Assembly (NCBI RefSeq): GCF_023078275.1
Contig: NC_062974.1
Coordinates: 26,262,110 to 26,326,109 of the forward strand
DNA from: Leguminivora glycinivorella
Taxonomy: Eukaryota; Arthropoda; Insecta; Lepidoptera; Tortricidae
Length of the DNA stretch: 64,000 nt
Direction of reading: 5' to 3'
The notes under the pieces are model-generated. The model had not been told where the DNA came from. It worked only from the letters and a program-made list of their open reading frames with translations, and searched no databases. Shown here one piece after another: positions 52,578 through 62,889 of this stretch; positions within the stretch are counted from its first letter, which is position 1, and each line of letters starts with the position of its first letter. The position numbers and the translations under genes were made by a program.

Positions 52578-52954
52578 TTATATGTATTGTATAAAAATCG
52601 AAGCAAAACATAAATATAAGTTTAATTCATATGTAAAAAAAATTTCGTCCAGTATTAAGTATAGGTATTAAGTGATAATTCAATAATAGTCATGATTTGG
52701 TTTTCTCCCGGGCGAGTTAAATCTACAAAACGTACGATAAGTACTCTGCACACGAACTTAGTTCGGGCGGCGGCGTGTCACGTGAATCCGGGCGCTAAGG
52801 CAAGTACGTACGTACGTGCGTACGAGGTACGTACCTTGCCGTGTTCGTGAAATTCGTGATCTTAGTACCGCCGGTGTTAAGATCACGTAGCTACGGTTCG
52901 GCGTGAATCACGTGTATCCAGAGCCCTAGTATGTACGTCAGAACAAAATTTGTT

Positions 52955-53125
52955 GCCGGCGCATCGGAACAAGTAGTAGGGGAGATCTGCGGGGGGGCAG
53001 GTCGTGAGTATGTATAGGTGCACTAGTTTTATACATATTTATATTAAAGTGCAATAGTGCACCTATACATACTCACGACCTGCCCCCCCGCAGATCTCCC
53101 CTACTACTTGTTCCGATGCGCCGGC
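52955..53125. repeat. Perfect hairpin with 71-bp arms
   Basis: 52955-53025 and 53055-53125 are exact inverted copies by eye, including a run of seven G or C, around a 29-bp AT-rich spacer. The right arm continues in frame into LINE sequence (...MRRLAKSRRSLGVIGPRLYN), so the left arm is an inverted duplication of LINE DNA. Confidence 0.88.
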
Positions 53126-53222
53126 TTGCTAAATCGCGACGGTCACTTGGTGTAATCGGACCAAGGCTTTATAATTCACTTCTGTCTAAATTAAAGGACT
53201 CGAAAAGTGACTCAATTTTTAA

Positions 53223-53815
53223 AAACCGGCCAAGAGCGTGTCGGGCCACGCTCAGTGTAGAGTTCCGTAGTTTTCCGTATTTTTCTCAAAAACTACTGAA
53301 CCTATCAAGTTTAAAACAATTTTCCTAGAAAGTCTGTATAAAGTTCTACTTTTGTGATTTTTTTCATATTTTTTAAACATATGGTTCAAAAGTTAGAGGG
53401 GGGGGGACGCACTTTTTTTTCCTTTAGGAGCGATTATTTCCGAAAATATTAATATTATCAAAAAACGATCTTAGTAAACCCTTATTCATTTTTAAATATC
53501 TATCCAACAATATATCATACGTTGGGGTTGGAATAAAAAAAAAATTAGCCCCCACTTTACATGTAGGGGGGGTACCCTAATTAAACATTTTTTTCCATTT
53601 TTTAGTTTTTCACTTTGTTGGCGTGATTGATATACATATTGGTACCAAATTTCAGCTGTCTAGTGCTAAGGGTTACTGAGATTATCCGCGGACGGACGGA
53701 CGGACGGACGGACGGACGGACGGACGGACGGACGGACGGACGGACGGACGGACGGACAGACAGACAGACATGGCGAAACTATAAGGGTTCCTAGTTGACT
53801 ACGGAACCCTAAAAA
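53223..53815 (+). mobile_element. ACCGGCCAAG repeat with (GGAC)n
   Basis: It begins AAAACCGGCCAAGAGCGTGT and ends GACTACGGAACCCTAAAAA. The interior carries GGAC repeats at about 53688-53756 then CAGA at 53757-53770. The AAAAA on both sides may be the target duplication. Relatives occur at 54165, 55660-56579 and 63748. The tetranucleotide run is a microsatellite and not a tandem gene array. Confidence 0.75.
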
Positions 53816-54104
53816 GACCTTAAACTATTACTCATTAGACATGCTTGCTACTCGATTGAAGAATTTATGTGTATAATAACAACCAAAGATCGTTGACCCA
53901 AAATTGCACTAAAAAAAAGAGCAAATAATTGTGTTATATTAATGATATTTAAATTTTAATTGTGTAAATTATTGTAAATTTTGTATATTATTCTTGACTT
54001 GTAAAATGTACTTTTATTTTATCAATAAATTCTGTATTCTGTATACACACTGTAACTATAAATTATTAGTATTACTTACACAAGTGATATGAAACCTAAT
54101 AAAG

Positions 54105-54439
54105 AAAATAAAGGCGGTGATCGTTTACCATGAGGCGATACAGCTGCTCATTTGCCTCCTATTTCATGAAAAACCGGCCAAGTGCGAGTCGGACTCGCCC
54201 ACCGAGGGTTCCGTACCTACAAAACTTTTACGTTACTCACATAATTCTAAAGACTGGGCTAGGCTCGAAGTATAGGTTCTCTAATGAGCATAATTGTGTT
54301 TAGCGCCACCTCTCAACGAATTCGCGAACTAATTAGCACAGCTTGCGTGAGGTCTTTTATAATGTTAACCAAATTCAACATTTTTATTTTATTTTAAAGT
54401 AGGTGTTTTATGTAAAATTTCGTAGCTATAAATTTTAAC
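54105..54439 (+). mobile_element. Poly(A)-tailed repeat followed by ACCGGCCAAG repeat
   Basis: TTTGCCTCCTATTTCATGAA at 54151 is the end of one repeat; AACCGGCCAAGTGCGAGTCG follows at once. The stretch to about 54400 matches 63748-64000 (CGAGGGTTCCGTAC, GTATAGCGCCA-like, TTATAATGTTAACC). Confidence 0.65.
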
Positions 54440-54572
54440 ACCCTTATTCATACACTAAAGTATCCAGCCGATAAAGTTCGTTTGTCCCTTTCTATCATAC
54501 CAATACGTCGGAAAGGGACAAACGAAATTTATTGGCTTGATAACTTTAGTGTACGTTTATGAATAACGGGGT
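54440..54572. mobile_element. Palindromic MITE
   Basis: ACCCTTATTCATACACTAAA at the left and its counterpart TTTAGTGTACGTTTATGAAT at the right, plus CGTTTGTCCCTTTC/GAAAGGGACAAACG, form arms of about 55 bp. Confidence 0.65.
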
Positions 54573-54726
54573 AAGTAAGTATAAAGTATGGTAAACATCA
54601 GAAAGGGCGAGTAAAACAATCTGAAAGGTTCTAAGTTTTACTTAAAGGTTTTTTTAATCTAATCCAAATTTGGTTATGGTAGCTGAAAAAGTATACAGAA
54701 TTAACGCAAGTTTCTAGCGGGAAATT

Positions 54727-54863
54727 ACTAAATAAATATTATTTAAATTTTAACTTCTGATTAGCAGAAACGTCTGCGCTGGAGTATCGATTCAGAGGCC
54801 GTGAGTTCAAGTCTCACCCAAGGCAGACATTTTCCACTTTTAAATTTAAAAATATTATTTAGT
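54727..54863 (+). repeat. tRNA-like segment inside an inverted repeat
   Basis: 54772-54828 can fold with ends GTCTGC/GCAGAC and a T-arm-like GTGAG-TTCAAGT-CTCAC, which contains a B-box-like GTTCAAGTC. The D arm is missing, so it is not a working tRNA. It is enclosed by ACTAAATAAATATTATTTAA (54728) and its complement (54843-54863). It is probably a piece of a tRNA-derived element. Confidence 0.5.
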
Positions 54864-55345
54864 AAATACATTATATATCGAAACTTATTACTGAAGAAGA
54901 AGGTTCAAAATTGAATGAATACAGGTGTATAGATATTTATGTAGCTGACCGTACGATAAAAAGTATAATTCATACACTTAATTGTAAAAATGTAATGTAT
55001 ACGGATTAATTAATTTAATATAGATAGGTAATTATTGATATATGGCAAAACGAAGGAAATTGTTTACACCTCCGCAAATAAGTATCTAATGATATTTTTT
55101 AATTTACCATGTTACTTCACGTAAAAATGTCTATTGAGTTTCTGCCACAGACCACCATGTGGTTTCTGCATATTCTGCGCTGTGCATAGAATTTGCAGAG
55201 ACATTGCAGAGAGCGCACGCAGACACCGGCGCGGCGCCAGTGGACGCGTCTGTGTGCGTGAGCTAGGTATGCATACAACTACAACTACTGTAGGCACCGC
55301 CCCCCTCAGTAGATCGATGCTATAACATCAATTTAAAAACTTCCC
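54864..55345. other. Unassigned spacer
   Basis: AT-rich, then a GC-richer block at 55190-55315 (GCACGCAGACACCGGCGCGG) with open frames on both strands that show no domain. Confidence 0.35.
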
Positions 55346-55349
55346 GAGC

Positions 55350-55490
55350 CTCGTGGCGCCCACGAAAGCGAAAGCGATACGCCGCTGGCTCTGTCGCGCC
55401 AATACGCAAGCGCGATAGAGATAGATATCTACTAGCGCTTCGTTTCGTGAGCGTTTCGTGAGCGATTGTGCCATTCGGCTAGCCACCCTG
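55350..55490. mobile_element. AGCCGAATGGC-family MITE
   Basis: Core GCTGGCTCTGTCGCGCCAAT and end GTGCCATTCGGCTAGCCACC; same subtype as the tandem pair at 60391-60712. Confidence 0.7.
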
Positions 55491-55659
55491 TATAGTTAAT
55501 TTAATGAAATATGTATAAGTAGGATATTGAAATCTTCTTTCTTCGTTGAGCCATCACAGCTAACTTTAACTTACAAACGGTCTTAAGCACCTGCACTTCT
55601 GAAGGCGCTTAAGTCATTTTTGCTAATAAAAAAAAACCACAACGTTCTATGAACATTGG

Positions 55660-56579
55660 TCAAGTGCGAGTCGGTTTTCGACTTTCCCATACAAAGAACT
55701 CATGAGCGCCTGAACGACTATGATGGCAAAGTTAACGTTTCGCACTTTCAAGACTTTACGTATATATCTCGGAAACGATAAGAGATAGAGCAAAATGGAC
55801 TTCAGATTTGGGCTTTCGGTGGCACAAATTCTATGTTTTCGTCAACAGACACCTTTTTTTGGGCCGATTTGAATAAAATTTTGCTCAGTCAATTTATAAA
55901 CAGTCTTAAGCGCCTCCTTTTTAGTAGGAACTTAAGTCATTTTGTACAAATGAAAAAAATTTGAACAAGTTCTAAAAGGAAAAAGACAGAAATGAATTTC
56001 TTTATACCTGTCCAACTCGCTTACACAATTTTAAGACGTTTAGTAACTACTTGCAGCGGCAGTGAGTGAAATTCGTAATCTAAGTTTTTTCTCTTAAGTC
56101 CGACTTACGCTTGACTGTAGATTTCTAATAGGTTTTCCTGTAATCTACAGGGAGAGGCCTATCTCGTGTATTTTTTTGAAAATTTTACGCTAAGTAGTTT
56201 CGGAGATAAGGGGGGGGGAATGGTCATTTTTTGCTTATTTTCTTAAATTACTTCTAAATTACCAAAACAAAAAATATAAAAAAAAAATATTTCAGATGCT
56301 GATAAAATGCTCTTTCATTTGATATGTAACACAATATAGTTTTAATAACTTTGATTTTTAATTTTCAATTTTACCCCCAAAAGTGACCCCTGTAATTAAA
56401 TTTCATTTAATTAAATTACATGTCCGTCTTTGGGCCACAGGTTTACATACGTGTGCCAAATTTCAAGTAAATCGGTTCAGTAGTTTCGGAGAAATCGGCT
56501 GTGACAGAGGGACAGACAGACACGCGAGTGATCCTATAAGGGTTCCGTTTTTCCTCTTTGAGGTACGGAACCCTAAAAA
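55660..56579 (+). mobile_element. Long CAAGTGCGAGTCGG repeat
   Basis: It begins GGTCAAGTGCGAGTCGGTTT and ends with CTTTGAGGTACGGAACCCTA after a GACAGACAGACACG stretch. It is the same family as 53223-53815 and 63748 judged by both ends. Confidence 0.65.
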
Positions 56580-56948
56580 CTAAGAAAGCCCAGTTAAAAT
56601 ACGGCGATCATTATACTGCGATCCGTCTGTGCCATGCTGCCGCGCGAATTTGAGTTCCCGTGTGCGACAAGCGAACAGAGCCGCGCGGGCGGGGCTGCCC
56701 GGACGCCGCGCACCTCACCCCCTTGGATTGGTTAGTTTGACAGATCATCTCGCCTTAAATGAGCTTTTTTCTCATAGTTCGCTAATATGCATAGTTTCCA
56801 AGGTAGAAAAAAACCGGAATATGAGAATTTCAAATCTTCTCTCTCGCCAGGGACTTTCGATATAAAGATAACATTTATTTAATAGAAAAATGTCTAAAAT
56901 TAAAACAATCACAATAATCTTAAACAATGCTTAAAAACTATAAATACC

Positions 56949-57224
56949 TCAGCAATTCCCGTCAACTTTGTACAAAAATTAAGGGAAAAGTTAAATTTGT
57001 TTTTATTAATTCCTATTTTGTTACCAAGATTTTGTTGATTAATTGAGATTTTATTAAGTTTTATTTCGTCATTAAGGTTCTCTAGTATCTATATTTTTTA
57101 ATTATAACAATTATCCTGTATATATCTTACGAAAGTCGAATTATATTACTAAATGTTGGTAACAAAATAGGATCAATTAAAATTTGCTGACGTGGCATTG
57201 TACAAAGTTGACGGGAATTGCTGA
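56949..57224. mobile_element. MITE with TCAGCAATTCCCGTC ends
   Basis: TCAGCAATTCCCGTCAACTT and its exact complement AAGTTGACGGGAATTGCTGA bound 276 bp, with inner inverted phrases TCCTATTTTGTTACCAA-like and TTGGTAACAAAATAGGA. Confidence 0.75.
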
Positions 57225-57438
57225 CCTATAGGTACAAACATGGATATGTTCAGTTCCAAACTAATCCAAACAAAGTTACGATGTCAAAAGTTTTGCTCTA
57301 AATATTCTAAGCATTTCCCTGTTCACCTATTAATTGATCATTCTTTGACAACAGCACTCAACGACACAATATTAAGGAGAACAAGTACCTACAAACATCA
57401 AAAACAGACGGTTTCATTTCAATCGCAATAAAGCCTTA

Positions 57439-57592
57439 CGGCTCAGCCACGACATTGATCTAAGCGCGACAGCGGTGAGCGGCGGCCATACATTGGAGCG
57501 AGACACGGCGATGGGACTTTTCATTCGCACGTATGGCTGCCGCTCACCGCTGTCGCGCTTAGACCAATGTCGTGGCTGGGCCTTTAGGCGTA
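57439..57592. mobile_element. Palindromic MITE, GC-rich
   Basis: GGCTCAGCCACGACATTGAT and CAATGTCGTGGCTGGGCC with the inner AGCGCGACAGCGGTGAGCGG and complement form arms of about 55 bp around a loop with GAGACACGGCGATGG. Confidence 0.7.
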
Positions 57593-57718
57593 TTGGCATC
57601 GATCTAAACTACCTAGATGCACCATCACGGCTTAGAATGTGTCCGCAGCAAATTGTGCTTGAAAATGTTCTAAGCACAATTGGGCGGTCAGTAGCGCTTC
57701 ATCCGCCGTGTCGGCAAC

Positions 57719-58320
57719 ATGCCTAAGTGCTCCGTAAAAAAGTGCAAAAATAACACCTTACATACGTTAAAAAAGGATGACGTATCGTATTTCAGGTAAG
57801 TAATTGTTAATAATTTTATAATGTTATGCATTTGTGGCCAAAATGGCTTCCTAACTTACTAAAAACATTTATTTTCTAGAATAATTGAAGTAAATTCCTT
57901 GATTTGGTCTCACGCAGTTTGTCTCTTTCTCTCGCGCTATACTAGTAATGAGCGGACGGCGACAAAAGATGGTTGAAGTGGAACATAGTTAAAAATGGAA
58001 TGATGGAGTCGCTAATTTATATTTTTTGTAAAAGAAGCCTATTTCATATTAATAATGTATGTATTTATTTATTATTATGGACCAATAAGTCTGAAATAAA
58101 TGATTTCAATTCAATAACATTAATACATATCTTATAAATTACTTTAATTATAAAAAGAAACAACCCGGGAATAGCAAATTCGTTTTTAAGTAATAAAAAA
58201 GGTTTTTATTCCAGATTCCCAAAACAAGACGTTGAAAGGGAAAAATGGCGTAAGATTATAGCTGAGGAGCGGAGAGAAGATTTACCCACACAAATCTTTG
58301 AAAGAAATTACGTAGAATAA
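57719..58320 (+). CDS. THAP zinc-finger gene, two exons seen
   Basis: Exon 1, 57719-57795, starts MPKCSVKKCKNNTLHTLKKD and ends YF plus two bases of an Arg codon at CAG|GTAAGT. Exon 2, 58215-58320, follows TTTTTATTCCAG and continues FPKQDVEREKWRKIIAEERR to NYVE and a stop. The join is in frame. CSVKKC, then FRFPK and a tryptophan, match the first half of a THAP C2CH finger, known as a sequence-specific DNA-binding domain of transcription factors and P-type transposases. The expected C-x2-H half is missing: NYV is where VCSxHF would follow, so a third exon (donor GTAGAA at 58312) or truncation is possible. The predicted protein is 60 residues. It is the best host-gene candidate in the window. 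Confidence 0.6.
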
Positions 58321-58464
58321 TAAATTAATGTCATCATTCAATTCTTCTTTGTTTTAATAGCTACTTAATTCATATTCTCCAAGTGCACCATCCTCTCACA
58401 CACGGCACCACATACAATCCCTCAACTGTTTACCTTCACATAATCGCTACACATACACTCACTA

Positions 58465-58520
58465 CACGCACACACACACACACACACGTATGTTATATAT
58501 ATATATACATACATACGTTT
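58465..58520. repeat. (CA)n and (TA)n microsatellite
   Basis: About eleven CA units at 58467-58487, then TATATATATA and CATACATA. Confidence 0.8.
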
Positions 58521-58529
58521 GTCAAAAAT

Positions 58530-59716
58530 GCCCTTTTTCTAGCACCCTGTATGTTTTTTCCAAAATCTGTAAATGCCATTTTTCATAAATTTGAAATTGA
58601 TGGATGGTCCCCTTAGACTATTTTCATGTAGGACTACGGGATCTCATACCGGCCTTACTGACCCGCTATCAAAATACACCCTGTATAAGTCCTCATAGTA
58701 AAAATTAAAAAAAATTAAATGCACTTTTACTAAGTTTTGAAAATAAAATGAAGTCTTCTTTCAGCAAAATATGCTATCTACGATATTTAAGGTACTTTCC
58801 TCCATGTGGCATCGCCGTGGGACACCCTGTATATACCTCAGTTGACTCTATTTAATAATGCAAACATTGCAAAACGTGGAGATATTGATCAGTTGCAATT
58901 TTCCCCCAGTCCAAATTGTCCCGCCGTACCTTATATATTTTTTTGTTTGAGATAATATCAATAAAAATATCATACAGTAAAAACTCATTTTTTTTCGCTT
59001 AAAATACGCAAAATCTCGAAAAATGTTATACCAAACGTTTTGTTCCTTAAGAAATTTTCTATCTAATAGGATTTTTTAAAACAGTTTTTCGCAAAAATAC
59101 CGCAAATTTCCTCATTCTCGCCTTTCATCTCATAGCGCGACTCCCATGATGCCTCTGTCCATCCTCGTTCCCAATGTAAAAATGGCGTTTAGATTGTTGC
59201 AGCGCGAACGAAATTAAACTTATGTTGGTTGCAATAAGACGTAGATTTGTTTAAAAATATGCACACCTGCGATCTGCGGTAATAAAATTTTATGGCTTTC
59301 GCGATGATCACATTCATTAATGTCATAACCGCCAATTGCTTGCATTTGAAATTGAACTTTAAGTACTAAGAAATAACGTTGTTTTTGTAAAAAATTAAAG
59401 TAGTTTTTACTACATTGCGAAGTTTTCGTTTGTCAACTAGACGCACACATTTGCAACTTGGCGATCGGACACTTTTGAGTGTCGAATTTGTAGGTGATAG
59501 TGTATCTTGGTAGTTTAGATCGATGCGTATTGGTTATTATTGAGATGAAAATCTACGCCTGTTTGCATAATTATAAAGGACAATTACAAAATAAATAAGG
59601 CCACTGAAACCCGTGTAAGGTAACATAATACACGTGTGTACAGTCAACCAATTCGAACCATAGGCCGCTGTAGAACTACGAGTATATCATAGTGACATTA
59701 AAAATCAGATTGTAAG
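58530..59716. other. Unassigned, with MITE fragments
   Basis: ACCCTGTAT phrases at 58542 and 58828 look like the ends of small elements; 58847-58935 matches the right part of the MITE at 17300. 59000-59700 has no recognised repeat or gene. Confidence 0.4.
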
Positions 59717-59718
59717 AA

Positions 59719-60094
59719 ATCTTTTTTTTTTTTTATACTACGTCGGTGGCAAACAAGTATACGGCCCGCCTGATGTAAAGCGGTCGCCGTAACCTATGGA
59801 CGCCTGCAACTCAAACAGTGTCACATGCGCGTTGCCACCCCATTAGAAACTTGTACATTCCCTTTTGCTGTGTTAAGTACACAGCAAAAAGGACTGTACA
59901 AGTTCCAAGGAGGGTTCGGGTTGCCGACGACTCAAAGGACAATAAACGGAACAAGTTAGTTCCGTAAGTCCTCCCGTCATCAGCACACCGCACCCTCGTT
60001 GAGCTCTGGCAACCTTACTCACCGACAGGAACACAACACTATGAGTAGGGTCTAGTGCTATTTGGCTGCGGTCTTCTGTAAGGCGGAGGTACTA
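59719..60094 (-). mobile_element. Poly(A)-tailed SINE-like repeat, inverted copy 2
   Basis: The reverse complement of 18655-19032, beginning with a run of T (its tail) and then TATACTACGTCGGTGGCAAA. Differences are few by eye. Confidence 0.7.
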
Positions 60095-60336
60095 CCCCAG
60101 TTGGGCTCTGTTCTAGATTCGAACGAGACGATATCCGCTGTGCTGTGCCCTACCACACAAAGCGGAATATCATTCGCTATGCCCTACCTCCTACCTCCTA
60201 AATCTTCAGGGGTTTGGTTTCGATGGGGATTGCACAGCGCCGCAAACCATGGCGCACCTACTGGCGCGCCCCGCTTGCCCGCAACACTGCTCGGAGCTCG
60301 ACCTGAGAGACGCTACACCCAGGGCTGTTAATGCTA

Positions 60337-60771
60337 GCCTATTGGGCATCTACTGTATAAAAAGAAAGGAACCTCGACACGATAAGACACCCTGGGTGGC
60401 TAGCCGAATGGCACAATCGCTCACGAAACGCTCACGAAACGAAGCGCTAGTAGATATCTATCTCTATCGCGCTTGCGTATTGGCGCGACAGAGCCAGCGG
60501 CGTATCGCTTTTTCGCTTTCGTTTGGCGTCGGAGAAATGCCATTCGGCTACGGGGCCTGGGTGGCTAGCCGAATGGCACAATCGCTCACGAAACGCTCAC
60601 GAAACGAAGCGCTAGTAGATATCTATCTCTATCGCGCTTGCGTATTGGCGCGACAGAGCCAGCGGCGTATCGCTTTCGTTTGACGTCGGAGAAATGCCAT
60701 TCGGCTACGGGGCCTGGGCTGCCTATTGGGCATCTACTGTATAAAAAGAAAGGAACCTCGACACGATAAGA
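60337..60771. repeat. 51-bp direct duplication around tandem MITEs
   Basis: 60337-60387 equals 60721-60771 (GCCTATTGGGCATCTACTGT to ACACGATAAGA). Between them are two AGCCGAATGGC-family MITEs in tandem at 60391-60555 and 60556-60715 (period about 165 bp) and the first bases of a third. The 144-codon frame running through is a product of the tandem. Confidence 0.75.
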
Positions 60772-60887
60772 AGAACATGGGTGTCCTGAAGTTCCGAATG
60801 CAATAAGGTGTGAAAGGTTAAAAAACAACTTAAGGCCCTAATGAAGTAGCAACTGACAGCTCATAGACCACGCTTGTCAGTTTCCTC

Positions 60888-61396
60888 CACAGAGAACCTC
60901 CTATAGAGTGGCAATCTTGTATATTTTGTTCGCGATACGAGTCACCAGTGTTTGGGGTGCAAGGAGCGGGCGGGGAATGTGTTAAGCGCGCTGTGATTGG
61001 CCGTTTCAAGGACGGCGGGCAGTCGCGCCAGATGAAAAGGGACAGAAGTATGACTGTCCCTCTACTGACGCGTAAGTGGCCAATGTAAGTTGACCTATGC
61101 CGGCTCTGAATAAATTATAAATATGACTTATTTGTGGAATGTAATGCCGTCTGTTTTTAAATTTGAGCTTCTTGTTACCTTTCCACACCATTTCACACTA
61201 CAGGTGGACATCTTTAAGGCATCAAAATACCCTTTTCCAATTTTTTAGTGCGAAAAACACGCGCTGCTTTCGGGTCTGTTACTTGGTCGATACTGATCGG
61301 GCACGGCGAGCGCCCGCGCTTATATCAGTGCAAATACTAGGAAGGCTGGCGACCGCGAGTCGTCTTGTAATGGATGTCTATAGGGGTTGGTCTGTG
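60888..61396. mobile_element. 510-bp hAT-type MITE, copy 2
   Basis: GTTTCCTC flanks it (60880-60887 and 61397-61404). It is nearly identical to 50201-50710 over its whole length and has the same CACAGAGAACC and GGTTGGTCTGTG ends. Confidence 0.88.
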
Positions 61397-61404
61397 GTTT
61401 CCTC

Positions 61405-61744
61405 ACTCCCCGCAAACACGCAAACATAGACGAGCCGAAATGCGTTCCGCGGAGCAATTGCGTAGTAGCTCCATCTAGCTTCATGACTGTTAACTACAAG
61501 CAGGTTCGTCCTTGATTTGGCGCGTGTTTCTAACCGAACAACCAAACTGAAATTTAGGCCAACATTTTCATAAACTAATTAGGTATGACTACCTTGTTCA
61601 GTCCCAGGTGTCGAAGATAGGATACACGAGCGGCTTTTGTATTTCTAATCAGTTTTAATCAAAGTCGATCTACAGTATATAATCCATACCGGGATTCGAA
61701 CCCAAGTCAACACAATACACCGTGAAGTAAAAAGGACAGTTCAA
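61405..61744. other. Unassigned spacer
   Basis: No gene; GGGATTCGAACCCAAGTCA near 61690 resembles a reversed B box but no tRNA fold is seen. Confidence 0.35.
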
Positions 61745-61985
61745 ACTTGGCATAGTGACTTTTGAGGTCATAATTAATGACTTTTAGTATGAAACCAAAT
61801 CGGAAAACGCGAAAATAATTGTCTATTTCATACATTTCGACTGTCATGGTGCCGCTCATTTCTATGAAACAGCCAATTTTTTTTTTGCGATTTCAGCATT
61901 GGTCCCATAATAAAAGTTGTTCATTATGACCCCAAAAGTCACTACATGCAAAGTTTGAAGGTCTTTTTTTATATCACCCTGTATA
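61745..61985 (+). repeat. Interspersed repeat ending CACCCTGTA, copy 2
   Basis: Same order of phrases as at 47434-47645 (CATTTCGACTGTCATGGTGC, GATTTCAGCATTGGTCCC). Confidence 0.6.
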
Positions 61986-62009
61986 GTTTTGAGATTTTTC
62001 TGCATCTTG

Positions 62010-62095
62010 TACTATCAGCTGCAGAAGTAGATAGCGATTTTATCAATGAATTCATTCATAATTTCTCCATGCAATTTTGCAGCTCACTGTACGTT
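62010..62095. mobile_element. TACTATCAGCTGC MITE, diverged
   Basis: TGTACTATCAGCTGCAGAAG and TTTTGCAGCTCACTGTAC are decayed inverted ends; compare 38418-38506. Confidence 0.5.
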
Positions 62096-62126
62096 GCTAG
62101 TGAAAACAGTTCAAATAAATCTCTAC

Positions 62127-62889
62127 TAGAGATGGGCCGAATATGGATTTTGCCGAATACGAATATTCGGCCGAACATTCGGTTCAGCTCTTACCGAACC
62201 GAACATTCGGCCGAATATTCGGTTGCACCATATTTAGAAAGCGGGTGTTAAGATTAAAACCATTAAATGATTGATAATGGTTACATATGTTACTACAACT
62301 ACATATGTTCTTATGATTTAGTGGATTTTTTTTTTTTTCTCAACTCTTATACCACGTCGGTGGCAAACAGGTATACGGCCCGCCTGATGGAAAGCGGTCA
62401 CCGTAACCTATGGACGCCCGCAACTCCGTCCGGGTGTCCGTGCGCGTTGCCGACCCATTAGAAACTTGTACATCTCCTTTTTTGAAGAACCCCATACTGT
62501 AGTTCATCGGGAATACCTCGACAGGGAGCTCATTCCACAGCCGGAGCGTTCGTGGGAGGAAATTCCCGTGGGATTTAACTAAAACTTAGTTAAAACAACT
62601 CTGAACTCTTCTCAAGTCTTCAACTACGGTTTTTTCAACTTTGTGTTCATACTTTGACGCATAGGTAGGCAATTATCTCTAATATCTCTTTTTAGTAGTT
62701 CCTTAGAAAGCCACTAAAATAGGGAGCTTATTATCCAATGGAATACGTAAGATCTTCATTAGTTATTTACTTTGTTTATTCGGTAAATATTCGGCAATGC
62801 AACCGAATTATTCGGCCGAATACGAACATTGAAAAACTTGCCGAATATGCCGAATACCGAATATTTACCGAATATTCGGCCCATCTCTA
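62127..62889. mobile_element. hAT MITE with CCGAATATTCGG iterons
   Basis: ATCTCTAC flanks it exactly (62119-62126 and 62890-62897). The tips are TAGAGATGGGCCGAATAT in inverted orientation. Subterminal CCGAATATTCGG-type palindromes fill 62140-62230 and 62765-62880. Nested inside at 62327-62575 is a diverged copy of the poly(A)-tailed repeat. Confidence 0.85.
62327..62575 (-). mobile_element. Poly(A)-tailed repeat, diverged copy 3
   Basis: A run of T then TATACCACGTCGGTGGCAAA and ACGGCCCGCCTGATGGAAAG as in 59719; it extends further, with GAGCTCATTCCACAGCCGGA. Confidence 0.65.

Larger units (their letters stand above)
48206..52928 (-). mobile_element. hAT element of the TAGGGCTC family, complete copy
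   Basis: GTATGTAC flanks it exactly (48198-48205 and 52929-52936). Both tips are TAGGGCTC in inverted orientation; beyond 8 bp the ends share only motif content, with many CACGTGA and ACGTACGT palindromes at 48215-48375 and 52770-52925. It is 4723 bp long and carries the BED exon (49533-49730, minus), a 510-bp MITE (50201-50710) and a Helitron (52186-52577). No transposase catalytic region is visible. It interrupts the LINE remnant at 47755-54044 and is inverted relative to the copy at 8687-10654. Confidence 0.9.
52937..54044 (+). pseudogene. CR1-like LINE remnant, part 2 (C-terminus and 3' end)
   Basis: After the hAT element the frame continues, then the hairpin, then RRLAKSRRSLGVIGPRLYNS through LLSKLKDSKSDSIF. 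A repeat (53223-53815) interrupts it. From 53811 KKDLKLLLIRHACYSIEEFM resumes to a stop at about 53900. The 3' UTR ends ATTCTGTATTCTGTAT at about 54029-54044, the short tandem repeat typical of CR1 3' ends. Confidence 0.75.

Noticed and set aside
53688..53770. Regular tetranucleotide array as CRISPR-like
   Set aside because: Uniform GGAC and CAGA units without spacers; it is a microsatellite inside a repeat.
54772..54828. tRNA gene
   Set aside because: 57 nt only, no D arm and no clear anticodon arm.
57240..57431. 63-codon frame with CSKYSKHF resembling the second half of a THAP finger
   Set aside because: It lies upstream of the THAP start in the same strand, without splice signals, and the rest shows no THAP features.
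60249..60683. 144-codon frame with an internal repeat
   Set aside because: The repeat is the tandem MITE pair; the frame is open by chance.
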